From positions 663,579-727,578 of the forward strand of contig MU404062.1 of the NCBI GenBank assembly GCA_022695795.1: DNA of 64,000 nt, read 5' to 3'. The position numbers were made by a program, and so were the translations under genes. This DNA is from Biscogniauxia marginata. Its lineage: Eukaryota > Ascomycota > Sordariomycetes > Xylariales > Xylariaceae. Positions 35,402 through 49,129 of this stretch are shown here, one piece after another; positions within the stretch are counted from its first letter, which is position 1, and each line of letters starts with the position of its first letter. The notes beneath the pieces were generated by a model. The model did not search any database, was not told the origin of the DNA, and saw nothing but the letters and a program-made list of their open reading frames with translations.

Positions 35402-38400
35402 TTAGATCGAATTTAAGAAAGCCTCGGGTTTCTCGGTTGCGCAAGTGAAGAGATTCAAGTGGTGATCGCCGCGGGCGGCGCAGCCTAGGATCATGCGGTG
35501 TGGGTGGAAAGCGGTAGCAGAGATAGGAGCCCCACGGTTTTGCTGTAAGAAGCTAGAGTAAGGCTCCATCCGGGAAAGCTCGTGGCCATCAAAGTTGAAC
35601 ACCTTGACGGTATGTGCAGAGGTTCCACTGATATACTGATTAGCTAAACAAAGCAGAGGAGTAGAGGGATCATTTCAGTAGTACTTACACGGAGAATACT
35701 GGCAGATGCTCGTGGGTGCTCGCTGTTCGAAGGGTATCACGTGAGGCCTGGATGACACGAAGTGGATTATCCATCCGAATGTCCCACAGCTTAACTTTGC
35801 CATTGCGGCTGGCCGATAGTAGCTCGCGCTGACCTCCTCGTTGCATGTGTACACTTCGAATCCACTGCCTATCCGAATCGTCCTTCCACTTTTTGACCAT
35901 AGACTCCTGAGGTCGAAGTCGAGTATCAAATACCCTAACAGCCCCATCGCCAAAACCCGCAACAAATATATTGCCAGTCATTTGATCAGAAGTTAATGAT
36001 GTAACGCAAGACCCTGAGCGTGCAGGTATGTCTACTACGCAAGTTTCGTATGCCGCAGCCCAGACTCTAATGACCCGAACATCGCCAGCAACAAGTACTT
36101 TGCCTGTTACTTGTTGCCAGTCAAATACCATCCCAGAATTGACATTGCTAGGGACCATATGAGTCAAAGCTCTCCAAGCCGATGCGAGCTCTGTTGTCTT
36201 AGCAGAATCATAGTTCCGATAGATACGCAGCACTCCGTCGGATGAGCCAGTCATTAAGAACGCCGTGTCGTCCTCATTGATGAATTTCATATCGCTGATC
36301 TTGGATCCTTCAGGATTTCCGTTCGAGAAACGGCTCAACCTGCTCTGCCGTTTCCAGTCCCAAATGTAGACAGTATTACCCTCGTCTGCAACAGCGAGAT
36401 GATCTTCAAACTGATGAAACGTCATCTTGGCCGGTTGTGCACCGTTGTTCATAATACAGAGCTGGTTATTCCACTTATGACTGCCTGCATACTGCTTTTG
36501 GGGCTGCGTTTCCCTGAGTATATTTTCATTACGAGACCTTCTCCAGAGCCGCTCATTATACTCTGTGCTGCCTGGTTCTTCAGCTTCACTGGGTTTCATC
36601 TGTGGCTCACGGAAATACTCGATTGACCAATCTAGGAAAGTGCTTCGCAGAGGCAGGGTCGGCATTTCATCTAGACTGCGATCTTTGAAGCCACCGGATA
36701 CAGGCTCCTCGGCTATATCATAATGAGCTGGCACTTTTGCCTGGTCGTTATTCTCAGGGAGAGAGTTCCATTCACCAGGATACCGCAGCTTTTGGGAGGT
36801 GTGGCGTGATGCCTCAGGAGATGGCAATGGAGTTGAATTTGCTGACCTATCTTCACCTGTCCACATGCTTGGTAGTTGAAATAGTAAGCTGGCAGTCCTT
36901 TTCAGAAGACCGGGAGAAGGTTCCGGTGCAAGATTATCGGAAGACGGCGCTCTAATAACACTATTCCGCGATGTAGACAATTGCTTCCTGTGACCTCGAG
37001 CGCGCCGCGCGCGTTTCTGAATATCATCTACTAAGTTCTGGGCGTAGAATCCGGGAGCGGATGTGAGAAGGGCGTTGTGGACGTAGTCAACAATGATTGT
37101 TGCGTCTCGTTGGACCTCGGGATGGGGATCGACGTTAAGTATCAGTATATGCTTCCAACAGGCAGCGAATACCGTGTTGAAAGACAGCCCGTGTGCTGTA
37201 GCTTTGATCGTCCCATCTGGATTGCGGTTCTCAGGTCGGGCATAATGCAAACCCATCTTGTGGTCCATACCATCATCCTTGGGGGGGTAGAGGGAATACT
37301 CTTTTTCTTCAACCAACTGCTCAAAGGCCGTGACAATGAACTTGTTCTCATAGCGGAGTACAAAATGTGACAGGAATACCAGTAACTCTTTGCGAACGAG
37401 GGGACTTCCGTCGTTTGTCATGTCAAGCAGCGTCCAAGCGACAGACTCCTCGATACGGGCCACCTCGTCAGTCAGATCAGGAATGCCAAGAAATGTGGTC
37501 ATAGCATGGACAACTGCAGCTCGGACCTCACAACACGGGTCTTTAGTGAGGCTAGATAGTTTCATCGGCGCATTTTCCCGTATGCCTCTCCACTTCGCCT
37601 CGGGGAGGTCGTGCCACAGTTGACTGATACAGAGACACGCCCATTGGCGGAGCAGCACATTTTCTTCGTTCTTGAGGTGCGCCAAACAATATGACATGAT
37701 ATCCGTCTGGTTGCAAACGACCTGGCCAGGCTTGTAGCCCTTACAAAGCATTGAAAGCACGAATGCACACATTGCTTTGTGCTCGTCGGAGTTAGCGACG
37801 GGCAGGCCCTCAGACGGCTTCAGTATAGAAGCGAAGTAATTATAACCGCTATCCTTAATTAGGTCTGGCTGGCATGATATGTCTACAGCGAGAACCCGAG
37901 TCCAGATGAAGACCATGACGGGCTTCAGCTCAGCGGCGGCCGACTGGAGCAGCTTGAGAACGTAGGGGAAAATGCCAATGCTTAGAGCGAGCTGAACTGC
38001 CCACGGGCCGAGATCTAAAAATCTGCCTAGCAGGATCAGGGCCCGGACTCTGTGTTGCTGGCTAAGCAACACCTGGAGTACCACAGGAAGCTGTTCAGGA
38101 GGTTTCTGCAGCATGGCATCGCCTCGTGCAAGATAGACGTCAAATGCAGTCAGTTGTTCGGTGAAAAAGGTAGAACTTTGATATTCATACTCGATACCCT
38201 CACTCTCCTTCCGTTCTAGCATGGGCAGTTGCGCCAGGGCCAGATCAACCGCTAGATCCCAGCTTTCCCAGAGGGGGTGCTGGTGAGTATCCGGCAACTC
38301 GGGATACGACTGAGGATGGCATCCATATACTGTCATGATCCTCTGGGCCAAGATAAAATTTCGGAAGAGAGCTGCGACCATAAGGTCCTGCCTGAAGAAC

Positions 38401-40139
38401 TTGCGGAATAATTGGCGGGGCAAAGATGTCCAGGCGATCGTGTCGGTAATTGCGGTAAAGATCCAGTTTAGTTCTCCAAGTGGTGTCCTCCGTTCCTGCA
38501 GTCGGCCAGGAAGCTTCTTAGCTCGCTCGGGTGTCAAATTCGTCTTTAAGGGGTTCTGTAGGACGAAGAACCACAAGGCCATCTCGATCGGTGTTGTTAG
38601 ACAAGCCGTGAAGAGATCAGCTGGTAGCAGAGGGTTTGTCGGCAGGTTCTCCTTCACAGCACACGCGGCCAGATGAAGGTAAGATCGGAATTTGATTTTC
38701 TCGTAGTTCGGGTCGGCGGCAGCAGCCGCCTCCTCCTCCTCCTCATGCTTCTCGACGAATCGATGATAATTACTAAGGATGTTTCCCGCTTCGGAGCAGT
38801 CCCAGACAAAGATGGTAGGCGCCTGGAGCCACTGCTGGAGGTCGTAGAGAGATATCGGGATATATTGGGTGTAGTTCCTATTAAAAACCCAAATCTCACC
38901 TGACGCGGTTGGTTTAGGAACTCCATGACCGTTGTAGTGTAGCAGAACACGTTCATCCTTGGCATTTCTCCGGAGTGAGATGCAAAACTTCTTGGTCTCT
39001 TCAACAGAGGGATCCAGGTATTGCTTATATCTTGTCCGTAGCGAGATGTTCTCATATTGTGCTTGCAAGGACTTGCCGATGGTTTCCAAGGCCTTTGTTG
39101 CGGGGGGCACGAAGGGGTCTTGCCAAGCCTCGAGCTTCGCGCCAGGGTTCGTCTTTAACTGATCGGGTGGTTCAACTCCTATGTTGAGGCACACGGCCAG
39201 CGCAGCGGAGACAGTCTTCAGCCGATCCCGCATGCGCCAGTCCTCTATCTCGTAGTTGGCTGCTTTGGGCTGTCCGGTCGTCTCGTGTCGCTTGTCTGTA
39301 AAGTACATGTACCAATTCTGCATTCCGGGTTAACAAGGGTTCGTGACTGGTTGCCAGTTGCAGACGAATGGGAAAAGAAAGGTGATATGGCGGCGTCTTC
39401 TGTGCTAGACGCGGCCAGCATGCCTGGCATAAGCTTGCCAGGGGTGCGCACCGGCAACAGTGGTGCATGGCAAAGCGATGCCCAAGCGCGGCTTTGGGTA
39501 CCGAAGAGCCCCAGAAATGATGGCGTGACCAGGTAAGAAAGGGAATATGTGACTAGGAATGCTGATCGAGATACCACTCACGTTGGCCAATTGAGAAATG
39601 ATGTCTTCGGATTGGTAATGGTCTTCAAACCCATGGCGGGCGCCCCATTCGTATATCTCGTCCTCTGTCTGCTCGGGTTCTTCGCGCCGCACAATATGTT
39701 CGCTCTTGGAGCGTAGCAAGGGGGGCTTCGAGACTCGTCGGGACCGGCCGTGGTCGGCATCGTCGTAGGAGGTGATTATAGAAAGCCTTTGGCTATCCCC
39801 GGGCGCACTCAGGGGCCTGTTCTCCGTGTCGCTCCCATCGGTTGCGCTGCTTGGACATCCGTTTGCGGATTCGGAAACCCGCAGTCTCGGGGTTTGCGAG
39901 GGATAGGTTGGGCTGGCTAGAGCCGAGGCGCTGTTGGAAGTAAGACGCGAAGGCATGGCGGCGGAGGCGGAGGCGGAAGCGGAAGCGGAAACGCGATCGC
40001 GATCGTCGCGTGCGGGTCGCGAAACGTAAGGAGAGGCGGCGGTGGTATTATGGTGGGAGGTGGTTGAAATCCTCGATGGCGAAGATGCGGTGGGAGACTG
40101 ATGGCCCGGCTGCTGGGGATGCACTACGACAGCAGTCAT
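35402..40139 (-). CDS. kog1: TORC1 subunit Kog1/raptor
   Basis: Three exons (40139-39582, 39317-35689, 35627-35402) encode about 1,470 residues, close to the usual length. Kog1/raptor is the scaffold of TOR complex 1. It recruits substrates to the TOR kinase and acts at the vacuolar or lysosomal surface in nutrient-dependent growth control. Residues 1-180 are low-complexity, with a Ser-Ala repeat. The raptor N-terminal conserved (caspase-like) domain starts at about residue 187 (NNWYMYFTDKRHETTG). It contains HYNGHGVPKP near 313 and WDCSEAGNIL near 358, equivalent to the caspase His/Cys region but not proteolytic. A HEAT-like helical region follows, then a WD40 propeller from about 1130 to the end. 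The last exon encodes the conserved VKVFNFDGHELSRMEPYSSF. The second intron uses the acceptor that restores SVGTSAHTVKVF. Expected to be essential and constitutively expressed. Confidence 0.96.
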
Positions 40140-43100
40140 GGTGAATGAGACCGGCCCTGCGCTGATTGGCGGCAGAACATAGCTACGACATGCTCAGCCA
40201 CCGTTGCATCTGGGTAGCTAGACGTTAACAGGACGGTAGCCGGGTGGTGAGTTCGAGGTAAAAGATGAAGTGGGTGGTGTTGAGTAGGTCGGCAAAGATC
40301 GCGGTTTTTTCCCCCTTCGGATTTAGTCTGGAGGGCAAACGGCTTCATGCTCTGGGTTCGTCTGGCTGGTCTGGGGTGCTCCCATACCTACCAACCTTAC
40401 GTAGGCTGGCACGAGCTAGGTAAGCTAGTACATAGGGCAGAGCTGATTGCCGGCGACCGGATTGGACGGCTACAGTGGGGCTAAAACTGATGCTAACAAC
40501 GTAACTGGCGCCCTGGACTGGAGGTACTTCAGTACATACAACCTATGCTCACATGCACATACATAAGGCATGTAGGTACAACGTATAAGCACATTCGATA
40601 AAGCTCGAATAGTGGACGGAATACATGCTGTCTGAGTTGTTCAATCCTGGACCCTATACTCTGAGCATTTTACACATGTCATCGTATCATTGAGTTTATC
40701 TCTTATGTCCTTGGTAAGACCGAGTAACTCTTTCTCTGATTTGTCCTTGAATAGACTTGACACCACGTTCAGCTATCTATAGTAGGTACCTAGAGTAGGA
40801 TGCTTATATGTATGCGCTTGCGCTTGGTAAAGTCCATACCACTTGGAATCATCATATTGGTGTTGTACATATGTACCTACAACGAAGTAGGAGGCAATAC
40901 TAGATGCTATAAATGGATATTGCAATAAATATCTGCTGATGTCTCTAGAGAGTGTCAGGCAAGATATAAGTAGAAAGGTACATGACCTGTTGAAGGAATT
41001 AGCTGTTGTTGTTTCTCGTGTAACAGCAACAGCAACAGCAAACTCAAACTTGCTTCAAATACATCAAATTTGCTTTGCGTAAGCTCGCCCAGCGCTTGTT
41101 AAGGAGATCGTGTTTCCATCGCGTAGATACATTAGAGTAAGAAAGGTATCCTACTTGCGACGAGCCTAACAGTCATATAATACTTATCAGCCGCAATCGT
41201 ATTCCACCCAGTTTCGGCACTTAAAAGTTCAGCTCTCGGATGTGCTCGGAGAAGTGAGAAAAGGCGGGAGGACCGAATGCTACTGTTGCTACTGCTACGA
41301 AGAACCGGCTAGGGTTCTTTTCTTTAGAGTTGTCACAGCTCTGCATATGTGGGGTTGTTCGAAATGTCAAGATATACCCACAGTAAGATTCGCGCTATAG
41401 CATAGTTGGAGGAAGACTTTAACGTAGGTATGTAGGAATTAAAGCACACAACGTCTTCGATAAACTTCCAATAAATAGATGTTGGTACATAGTTGAAATG
41501 TTTTCTCTACCTTAGGTATATACGTGCAAGTCCCTTCTACAGTCGTATTATAATACACCAGCATGGGTCTGGACACATCAAATAGTCGGTAAAAAGCTAT
41601 AATTTCCGCCGTTTCAGCCGGCCCTTTTCAGTAGGTATAGACTAGGATGCGGGAAAAGGTGGTGGCCATTAACTGGTCACCTGCGGGCAGGGCAATGGAT
41701 TGTTGGGGGTACAGCCTAGTCCCAATGTGGGGCTGGTGGCTTGCCTATCGATAGGCGTTGCACGCCTCGTGTTCGTCATCACCATAGGTCTTTTTTTCTC
41801 CCCCTTTCTCTATCGCTGTCTGCCGTGAATGCAGAAAAGGGGTTGTAGACAAGGTAGGCATTCTAAACTATTGACCAGCATTATTATCACTACATAAACA
41901 CCGTCACCTGCAGTGCGTCATTAGTTGGCCCTACATAGTTAGTACACCCTGTAACCCCTTTTCAGCCCATACGCTATATATCACATATATCCGTGCGCAG
42001 GGCGGCCGTTGCTATAGTATCTTTTAGTTCCTGCTAGACCTCTGTTGTTGATTGATATGGAAGTTTGTTCCTGCAGAATGGATCTAAGAGACTAGTAATC
42101 ATCGCCAATCTTGCATCAACTATAGCGATTGTGGGTTATAAATACCATGTCTATATTTTCCAAGCGAAAAACATTTACATTACCTTCCGTCCATCCCGGG
42201 GACTGACTAGGTACCTGCTTAAGTGCCAGTGGAAACACTGTAACTCTTTGTAATTGGCCAATTCTCGCTTTGAATGTTTTTTTCTTTTCCCTTTCCCTAC
42301 CCCTGCTTACTGGCGTGACGGCAGCGTGACACCAAGCTATAGGTATATTTCGGCATTGTATGGTTAGGATTATTGCGAAAGACCTACTGCACGGCATTCT
42401 TACATGCTACCTAACCTACCTACATGTAGGTATCCCAGAGGCATACGCATCTGTGTAACTTGGAGCCTAAAGCTTCCTGTTTCGATTTATACCTAACATT
42501 CCAACTAGCATCGCCAAGCCCAAGAGAAAAAACAATCGACTACCTGGTCTTCTTGGCACGGTAGATTAAGTCTTGGACGACGTTAGATAAACTGGTACCT
42601 CGGCAGCTCGGGTTGAAACACTCGGGTTGAGATAAGATTCTTTAGGCCTCATACATGTAATGTCAGCCCTTCTTAGGTCTACTAGTATCCGAGACGTCTC
42701 GCTTTTCTGAGTAATCAGCACAGTGACCATAGTCGTCTTTCTTTATTACATACTAGTTCTTGTTTGTTTGAACTAGTAGAAGGCAAGGACCGTGAACAGT
42801 TGTCGACTTGCCTTTCATAAGTACCTACCTACCTACCTACCTATACCTTGACATGATTTATCTAGGGAGATAAAAACAGTTAGGTACCTACCTAACTGAA
42901 TACAGCTTGGTAAGTGGAATATTCCAGAAATTAAGTGGCATAGAATCAACTACCTACTAGTACATGTTGCCTGGTCGCGGTTAAAAGACAGACTCTTTTA
43001 ACTTATTAGAGCATTGGGTAGGGATCAAGAAGATGCTTGTCATACCAACCCAGTCTTCTCTAACACGAACAGTGCTGCCATGATATCATAGGAATCAAGT

Positions 43101-44536
43101 AAGTTTATTTTTATAACTTATTAGATGGAGCCAAACACCCTTTTCTGAAATGGAGAACGGACGGAGGATTGGCAAGATCCTGCCTATTACTGGCGCCCCT
43201 GTATCATGTGTGTTACTCGTGGTAGATAGAAATAATCGAACTCTGGCTGTCCTCATTTCGAGGCAGGGATGCACTCCATATATAAGGACCACGGGCATAG
43301 TGTGTACGTATCCTGGTTCACGTGGCGGCTGCAGCTGCTTTGCCGAACGAGAAATCAAGAAATCAATTCGATCAATTTGATAATAGACAGATCGCAGGTC
43401 CCCCTGTTGCGGCTACCTACTAGGCGTAGTTGAGAAATCCCAGGATCGGGAATTCCACTTTTTCTGTTGGCTACCAGCGTGCGAGAGCTGTCGGCAATCC
43501 AGCAACGTCGCTGCAAAAAATCACGACAGCCACATGTTTTCCGCAGGCTCGCTTGCCCGGTAATGATTTCAGGAGTCGAGTCCCCTGGAATTGAACGCCC
43601 ACCCATCTACAACCGTCCCCAACCACGGCGCAATTGAACAAGCAGCGCTAGCCCGCTTACGGCAGTCCCCAGGGCGGCACTGGCCAATGACGGCGGGCCA
43701 CCTGCAGGCTAAAAGTATGTGCAGGGTGTGCCTGCGCCGTAGTGGCTCTGACAGCATAGAAAAACAGCTGCCCACCTTGCCCACCAGAGGAAAGGCGCAC
43801 GGGAGGAAGCACCTTGCACATTGCGCACCCTACCTGCCTTTTTTTTCTAAGATGAGATTTTTTGTAAATTTGTTGCACCCCCGACCGAGCGACCAACACC
43901 CAAACCAGTCCATCATCCCATCAACACTTCGTCACGAAGTCGGGCGTGCCACTGCAAGGCACCGCACTCGGGAGAATCGTGTCTGCTGTCCGCCTACAAC
44001 CACGGTCGATATCGACAATAGGTAGTTAGATAGGCGAGAACATATCATCTGTCTAATCAATCCAGACAGGCGGTCCGACACCCTGGACAAACGAATGATC
44101 GCAACCCTCGATCCCTCCCTTCATCTTCCATTTCCTTACTTATCCGCCCAACTGTGCGACGACGCGATACGATACGAACGACCTTGGCCCCGGCCCCCTC
44201 CCGAGTTTTAGGGTTTTATTTTTCTTTCATGCGAAGGGAAGAACAAAAATTGGGGAGGTTGCACTGAACACACAAGCATTCGCATCTGCCAGCCAGACCA
44301 CCGAGGTCAATTCTCGAGACTCCAACCTTAAATGTTGTCAATCCCAGCCATCTCTAATATCAAATCCCGCCATCGTTACGAGTCCGACCCTGCTTTGTTC
44401 TCCCCATAGTCTCCCTCTTTGCGCTCTGCTCCTATCCGCCGCCGATTATTCCCATCCGACACCCCGATTCCACGAGCATCGCCCTCTACACGACCCACAC
44501 TAAGGTTCTTCCTTGGTGGCCTGGCTCTGCTTCGCC
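40140..44536. other. Divergent promoter region kog1 / teaA-like
   Basis: 4.4 kb between two divergently transcribed genes. No convincing gene lies inside. TACCTA/TAGGTA motifs are dense (for example 42412-42432, 42822-42843, 42883-42897). The region close to 44537 is C-rich and poor in ATG, as expected for a leader. Confidence 0.6.
42822..42843 (+). repeat. (CCTA)n microsatellite
   Basis: About five tandem CCTA units, part of the TACCTA-rich intergenic sequence. Confidence 0.9.
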
Positions 44537-47500
44537 ATGGCGTTTCTGTTCAAATCGAAGAAGAACCAGGAAAGGGGACCGCAAAGCCGCGATGGTCCTC
44601 CCGCTCCGGCAAATCCGGCTCAGGGTCCTGTCCAGGGTCCTGCCGGGCGCGTAGTCAGAGACGAGAGGAGCGCCGGTGCCCGCTCGACGCCGACTGGAAG
44701 CCTGAATTCGCTAGATGAAGGTAGCCCGGGCCAGGACTTGGAGAAATACGCTGCTCGCCGTGGTCCTCCTGCTGCTTCGGAACAGCCTCAGCAACCCCAA
44801 CCTCAGGCTAGTGACTTGCCAGTAAGTTGAACCCCTGAATCTCTCGCCTTGAGACGCGGCTGTGGTGGATCGCGTACGTGGTCAATGCTGACGGCGATTT
44901 TCTCCAGTTCCGCAATGGGCCGCCGCAAAATGTGAACGCATCACTGTACCCTTGGTCGCAACGGCGATTGACTTTCACCACGTCCATGCCGGGTCCCTTC
45001 CCGCGCTATGGGGCGGCCGTCAACTCTATCTCGTCCAAGGAGGGCGACATCTACGTTATGGGTGGTCTTATAAACAGCTTAACTGTGAAGGGCGATCTGT
45101 GGATGATTGAGGCCGGTGGGAATATGGCATGCTATCCGACTGCCACCACTGCGGAGGGTCCTGGGCCACGAGTTGGACACGCCGCTCTTTTAGTGGGAAA
45201 CGCCTTCATCGTCTACGGTGGAGACACCAAGATTGACGAGAGCGACGTATTGGATGAAACTCTGTATTTGCTTAACACATGTGAGTTTAAATCACCTTGT
45301 TTAGACTCGAGTGTCCGTACGTGGCATTGGCTAATAAATGACTCTAGCAACGAGGCAGTGGTCGAGGGCTTTGCCGGCCGGCCCCCGGCCTTCAGGCCGC
45401 TACGGCCACTCCTTAAATATCATTGGCTCTAAGATATACATATTTGGTGGTCAGGTGGAGGGATACTTCATGAACGATCTTGCTGCATTCGATCTCAATC
45501 AATTGCAGATGCCGAACAATCGATGGGAGGTATTAATCGAGAACAGTGAAGTTGGTGCAACGCAAGGTAAAGTACCCCCTGCCAGAACCAACCATTCCAT
45601 AGTGACCTATGGCGACAAGATGTTTCTGTAAGTAAACCAGCATCCTTAGAACTCTGTGCGCAAGCTCACCCTTCACAGCTTCGGCGGCACGAATGGCTTC
45701 CAGTGGTTTAACGACGTATGGTGCTATGATCCTGCCATCAATAAATGGGCTCAGCTGGACTGCATCGGTTATATTCCCGTGCCTCGGGAGGGTCATGCGG
45801 CAGCTTTGGTTGACGATGTTATGTACGTTTTTGGTGGCCGCACTGAAGAGGGGGCCGACCTTGGAGATTTAGCTGCTTTTAGGATATCCTCTCGTCGTTG
45901 GTACACCTTTCAGAACATGGGTCCCTCGCCATCCCCCCGTTCCGGTCATAGCATGACAGCTGTGGGGAAGTCGATCGTCGTTGTTGGGGGAGAACCGAGT
46001 TCGGCTACCAGTCAAGTTAATGACCTCTCACTTGTCTATGTCCTTGACACTGCAAAGATCCGGTATCCCAATGACGCGCAAATCCAATCGAGTTCTCAAA
46101 AGGTGCCACATGGTAGACGGCCGAGCGGCGAGACAGCAGTTGCAAATGGCCCCCCTAGTCGCTCTACGCCTTCTCGTGAAGGCTCAAATGGACCCGATCC
46201 AAGAAGAGTTCCTGCAGGCCCGAGTAGCCCGACAAGCTCAGGAAGAGGGATAGGCGGGATAGATATGCATAGTCCTCCTCCCGTTAGCAACGGAATGTCC
46301 AAACTTCCAAGGGTAGCAGGAACTTCGACGCCCTCCGGACCGCCGCCGCAAGGGCAGCCTCCTAGGCCGACTATTGACACTAATGCCGCTGGCCGACGTG
46401 TCCGAAACGCATCTATCGAGAGAATAGAGCGCGAAATGGGTGGACCCGGTTCCTCTGGTGTAAATAGTCAAACGCAGTCGCCGATATCACGGGATGTTAT
46501 CAGAGAGGAAAGCCCAACTACGAACGGTCGCAGAACGCCAAACCAGCAAGCGCCTAGGAGTGCCTCTCGGGGAGAGGATCCTGCAATAGACGCGTCTAGA
46601 CCTAGACAAACGCGACAGACTCGTGGCCAAGGTTCTGTAGACAGTAACACGGAGCCTACCATCAAGAATGTCACCAACCGGCCAGCCTCCCCACCTCCGC
46701 CAACTCGTCAAGCAAGCAACCCTTTGACGCGAAAAGGTTCGAACCGAAATTCGCAGACAGTCGCCTTGCTTAAGGAATTAGATTCTGCACGAAATCGGAA
46801 CGCATGGTACGCGTCAGAGCTCGAGCTTGCTCGCAAAGCGGGTTACACGTCCAATGGCACACTCAGCCCGGGCCTTGAGGCTCGAAGTGCAGAGACATTT
46901 GACGATGAGGATAAGCCTCTCATCGAGGCCCTTCTAGCAATGAGACAAGAGCTAGCCAATGTTCAAACTTCGGTAGACAAGCAAGCCGTTCTAGCAGCCA
47001 GGCAAGTTGCAGAGGCTGAGCGGCAACGTGATGCTGCCATACGAGAAGCCGTCTATGCCAAGGCCAAGATGGCAGCACAGTCAGGTAGCGCAGCAAGTAC
47101 ACCACAGCTTGACAGCGAACGTGATATGGACAATAGCGATCGCTCTGCCGAATTGAGCAGAAAACTTGCATCGGCACTGAATATTCAGAAAGAGCTGCAG
47201 AACAATCTCGCCCGTACAGGATCAGATCTTGAGACTGAGAAGCGTGCACGGCAGCTTGCGGACGAGACTCTAAATGCGGCCCAGAAGAGGATGGCGGATC
47301 TCGAAGCATACAAACAGCAAACTTCGTCAGAAGTTGAACGACTTAGGGCTGAATTGCACCTAGCCCAGCGTGAGGCTCGAGAGCAATCTGTTATTGGCGC
47401 CGAGGCTACGGCTGCTTTGCAACTCCTTCGTGTCGAGAAAGACGACTTCGAAGCCAAATATAACGAGGCTGTTGGCAGCTCTAAAGAGCATAATGATACC

Positions 47501-49129
47501 TTCGAGTCTTTACGAAAAGCCGTGGCCATCTCAACTGATATGAGGAATCATCTCGAACGGAAATTTGATGATGAGCGGTCCCAGCGTGAGGCAATTGAGT
47601 CCAAGCTAGCGAATCTCAAGACTGAGCACGAGGCTCGCACTGCGGAACTCATAGCAGTGAGTCAACGCTTGCGAGATGCTGAGGAGCTGGCCGAGCGCAA
47701 CGCAGCCGAGGCCAAGGCCCATCGCGAAGCTGTTCTTTCTGGGCTGGAGAAGATCAGCAGTGACCCAATCAAAGTGAATCGGGCTGATACAGAGCGCCTT
47801 GCGGCTCTACAAAGCCAACTCGAGACTGCCAACGCATTGGTTAAGAAGTATCAACGAGAGGCCGATATTGCAGCCGACAAGCTGCGCAGTGCTGAAGAAC
47901 GAATCGCCGGGCTAGAGGCGTACCAGGAACAATCGAGCAGAGAAGGCGTCTCAATCCGCCGGCAATTGCAATCTGCTTTGAGAGAGACTCAGTCGCTCCA
48001 GGCGATGAACTCGGATCTTAAACACCAGCTTGCTAATCAACAGCTAGAAACTAATGCCATGACGGTACAACACAACACTCTGAAGGATATTCTAAGTGAA
48101 AGAGGCATTAGTCCGACAAGCCTGGCTCGTGTGCGTGGACTAGGCACTAGGACTGACTCTCCAGACCCAGCTAGGGTTGGTGATATTGAGAGACAGCTTG
48201 CGCAGGCAGTCGCCGCTCATGAGGAGACGAAGCAAAGTTTTGCTGTACAAATGCAGGAGACAGAAGCGGCATATCGCGACAGAATCGTTCAGCTCGAGAA
48301 TGACTATCAGTCTGCCGTCCACTATGTTAAGGGTACAGAAAAGATGCTCAAGAAGATGAAAGAAGAGCTGTCCAAGTACAAGGCTGAAAACGGTCGTCTT
48401 AAGAGCGAAAATCTCGAGCTAGAGGAACGCGGCGCATCTAATAGTGACTCCACCCCGGCGGATTGGCAAATGGAACGCTCGACTCTAGAAAAGAAGATAG
48501 AGAGTCTTGAGGATCAGTTGAGAACGACTTCTGCACAGCTCGATCAGCAGCTAGCCGAAGTACGAAGAGACCTTGACGCTACCAAGCAAGATCGAGATGC
48601 TGCAATCAAGTCCAGTGACGACGCCGTGGCCCAACTGACGAGCCGGGAGAGGGAACTCGAACAGATGCAACAAGAGAATTATATGCTCGAAAAACGAGTT
48701 CAGGATGCTGAACAGAAAGTCAACTTGTTGCTCGATCAGGTTGAAAGTTCTGTAGACAATTACCGGAGGCGTAGCCGCGTAATCACCGAGCCTCCAAATG
48801 TCAATACTCCAAACACGAACGGGGCAGGTCACAACCGACAGGAGAGTTCGGAGGCCGAGAGTCTCTACAGCGGGCTAGGCGATGCTAGAAACAGCATGGC
48901 CCTTGATCACCTAGCCGATGAACTTGAAACGTTACGGTCACACTGGGAAACGACTAATAAGAATTATCGACTCTCGAACACATTTGATTTTGAGGGAGCG
49001 ACAAAGAGGGAGGATGATGGAGTCGGCTTAGGCCTTAGTGAGAGCCTGGCTGACTGGAGGAAGCGGCTCGACACAGATGAACGTGAAGGCGACAACACTG
49101 AGGGTGCCAAAGGTAACCCAGGGCGATAA
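44537..49129 (+). CDS. teaA: Kelch-repeat cell-end marker, TeaA/Tea1 type
   Basis: Four exons (44537-44821, 44908-45280, 45348-45627, 45679-49129) encode about 1,462 residues, similar to Aspergillus TeaA. Residues 1-95 form a basic, Pro/Gln-rich head. Kelch repeats run from about 105 to 446, with blades carrying Gly-Gly pairs (YVMGGL, VYGGD, IFGGQ, FGGTNGF, VFGGR, VVGGE). A Ser/Pro-rich disordered section follows to about 670, then a long coiled coil from about 670 to 1340. In fungi this protein rides growing microtubule plus ends, is delivered to the hyphal tip and anchors polarity factors including the formin. The order kelch, linker, coiled coil is diagnostic. The ATG at 44537 sits in the strong context GCCATGG; an upstream in-frame GTG is not used. 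TeaA is inferred from architecture, without a database search. Confidence 0.9.

Noticed and set aside
46096..47529. Several minus-strand frames inside the teaA-like gene
   Set aside because: They are antisense shadows of the coiled-coil and kelch coding sequence.
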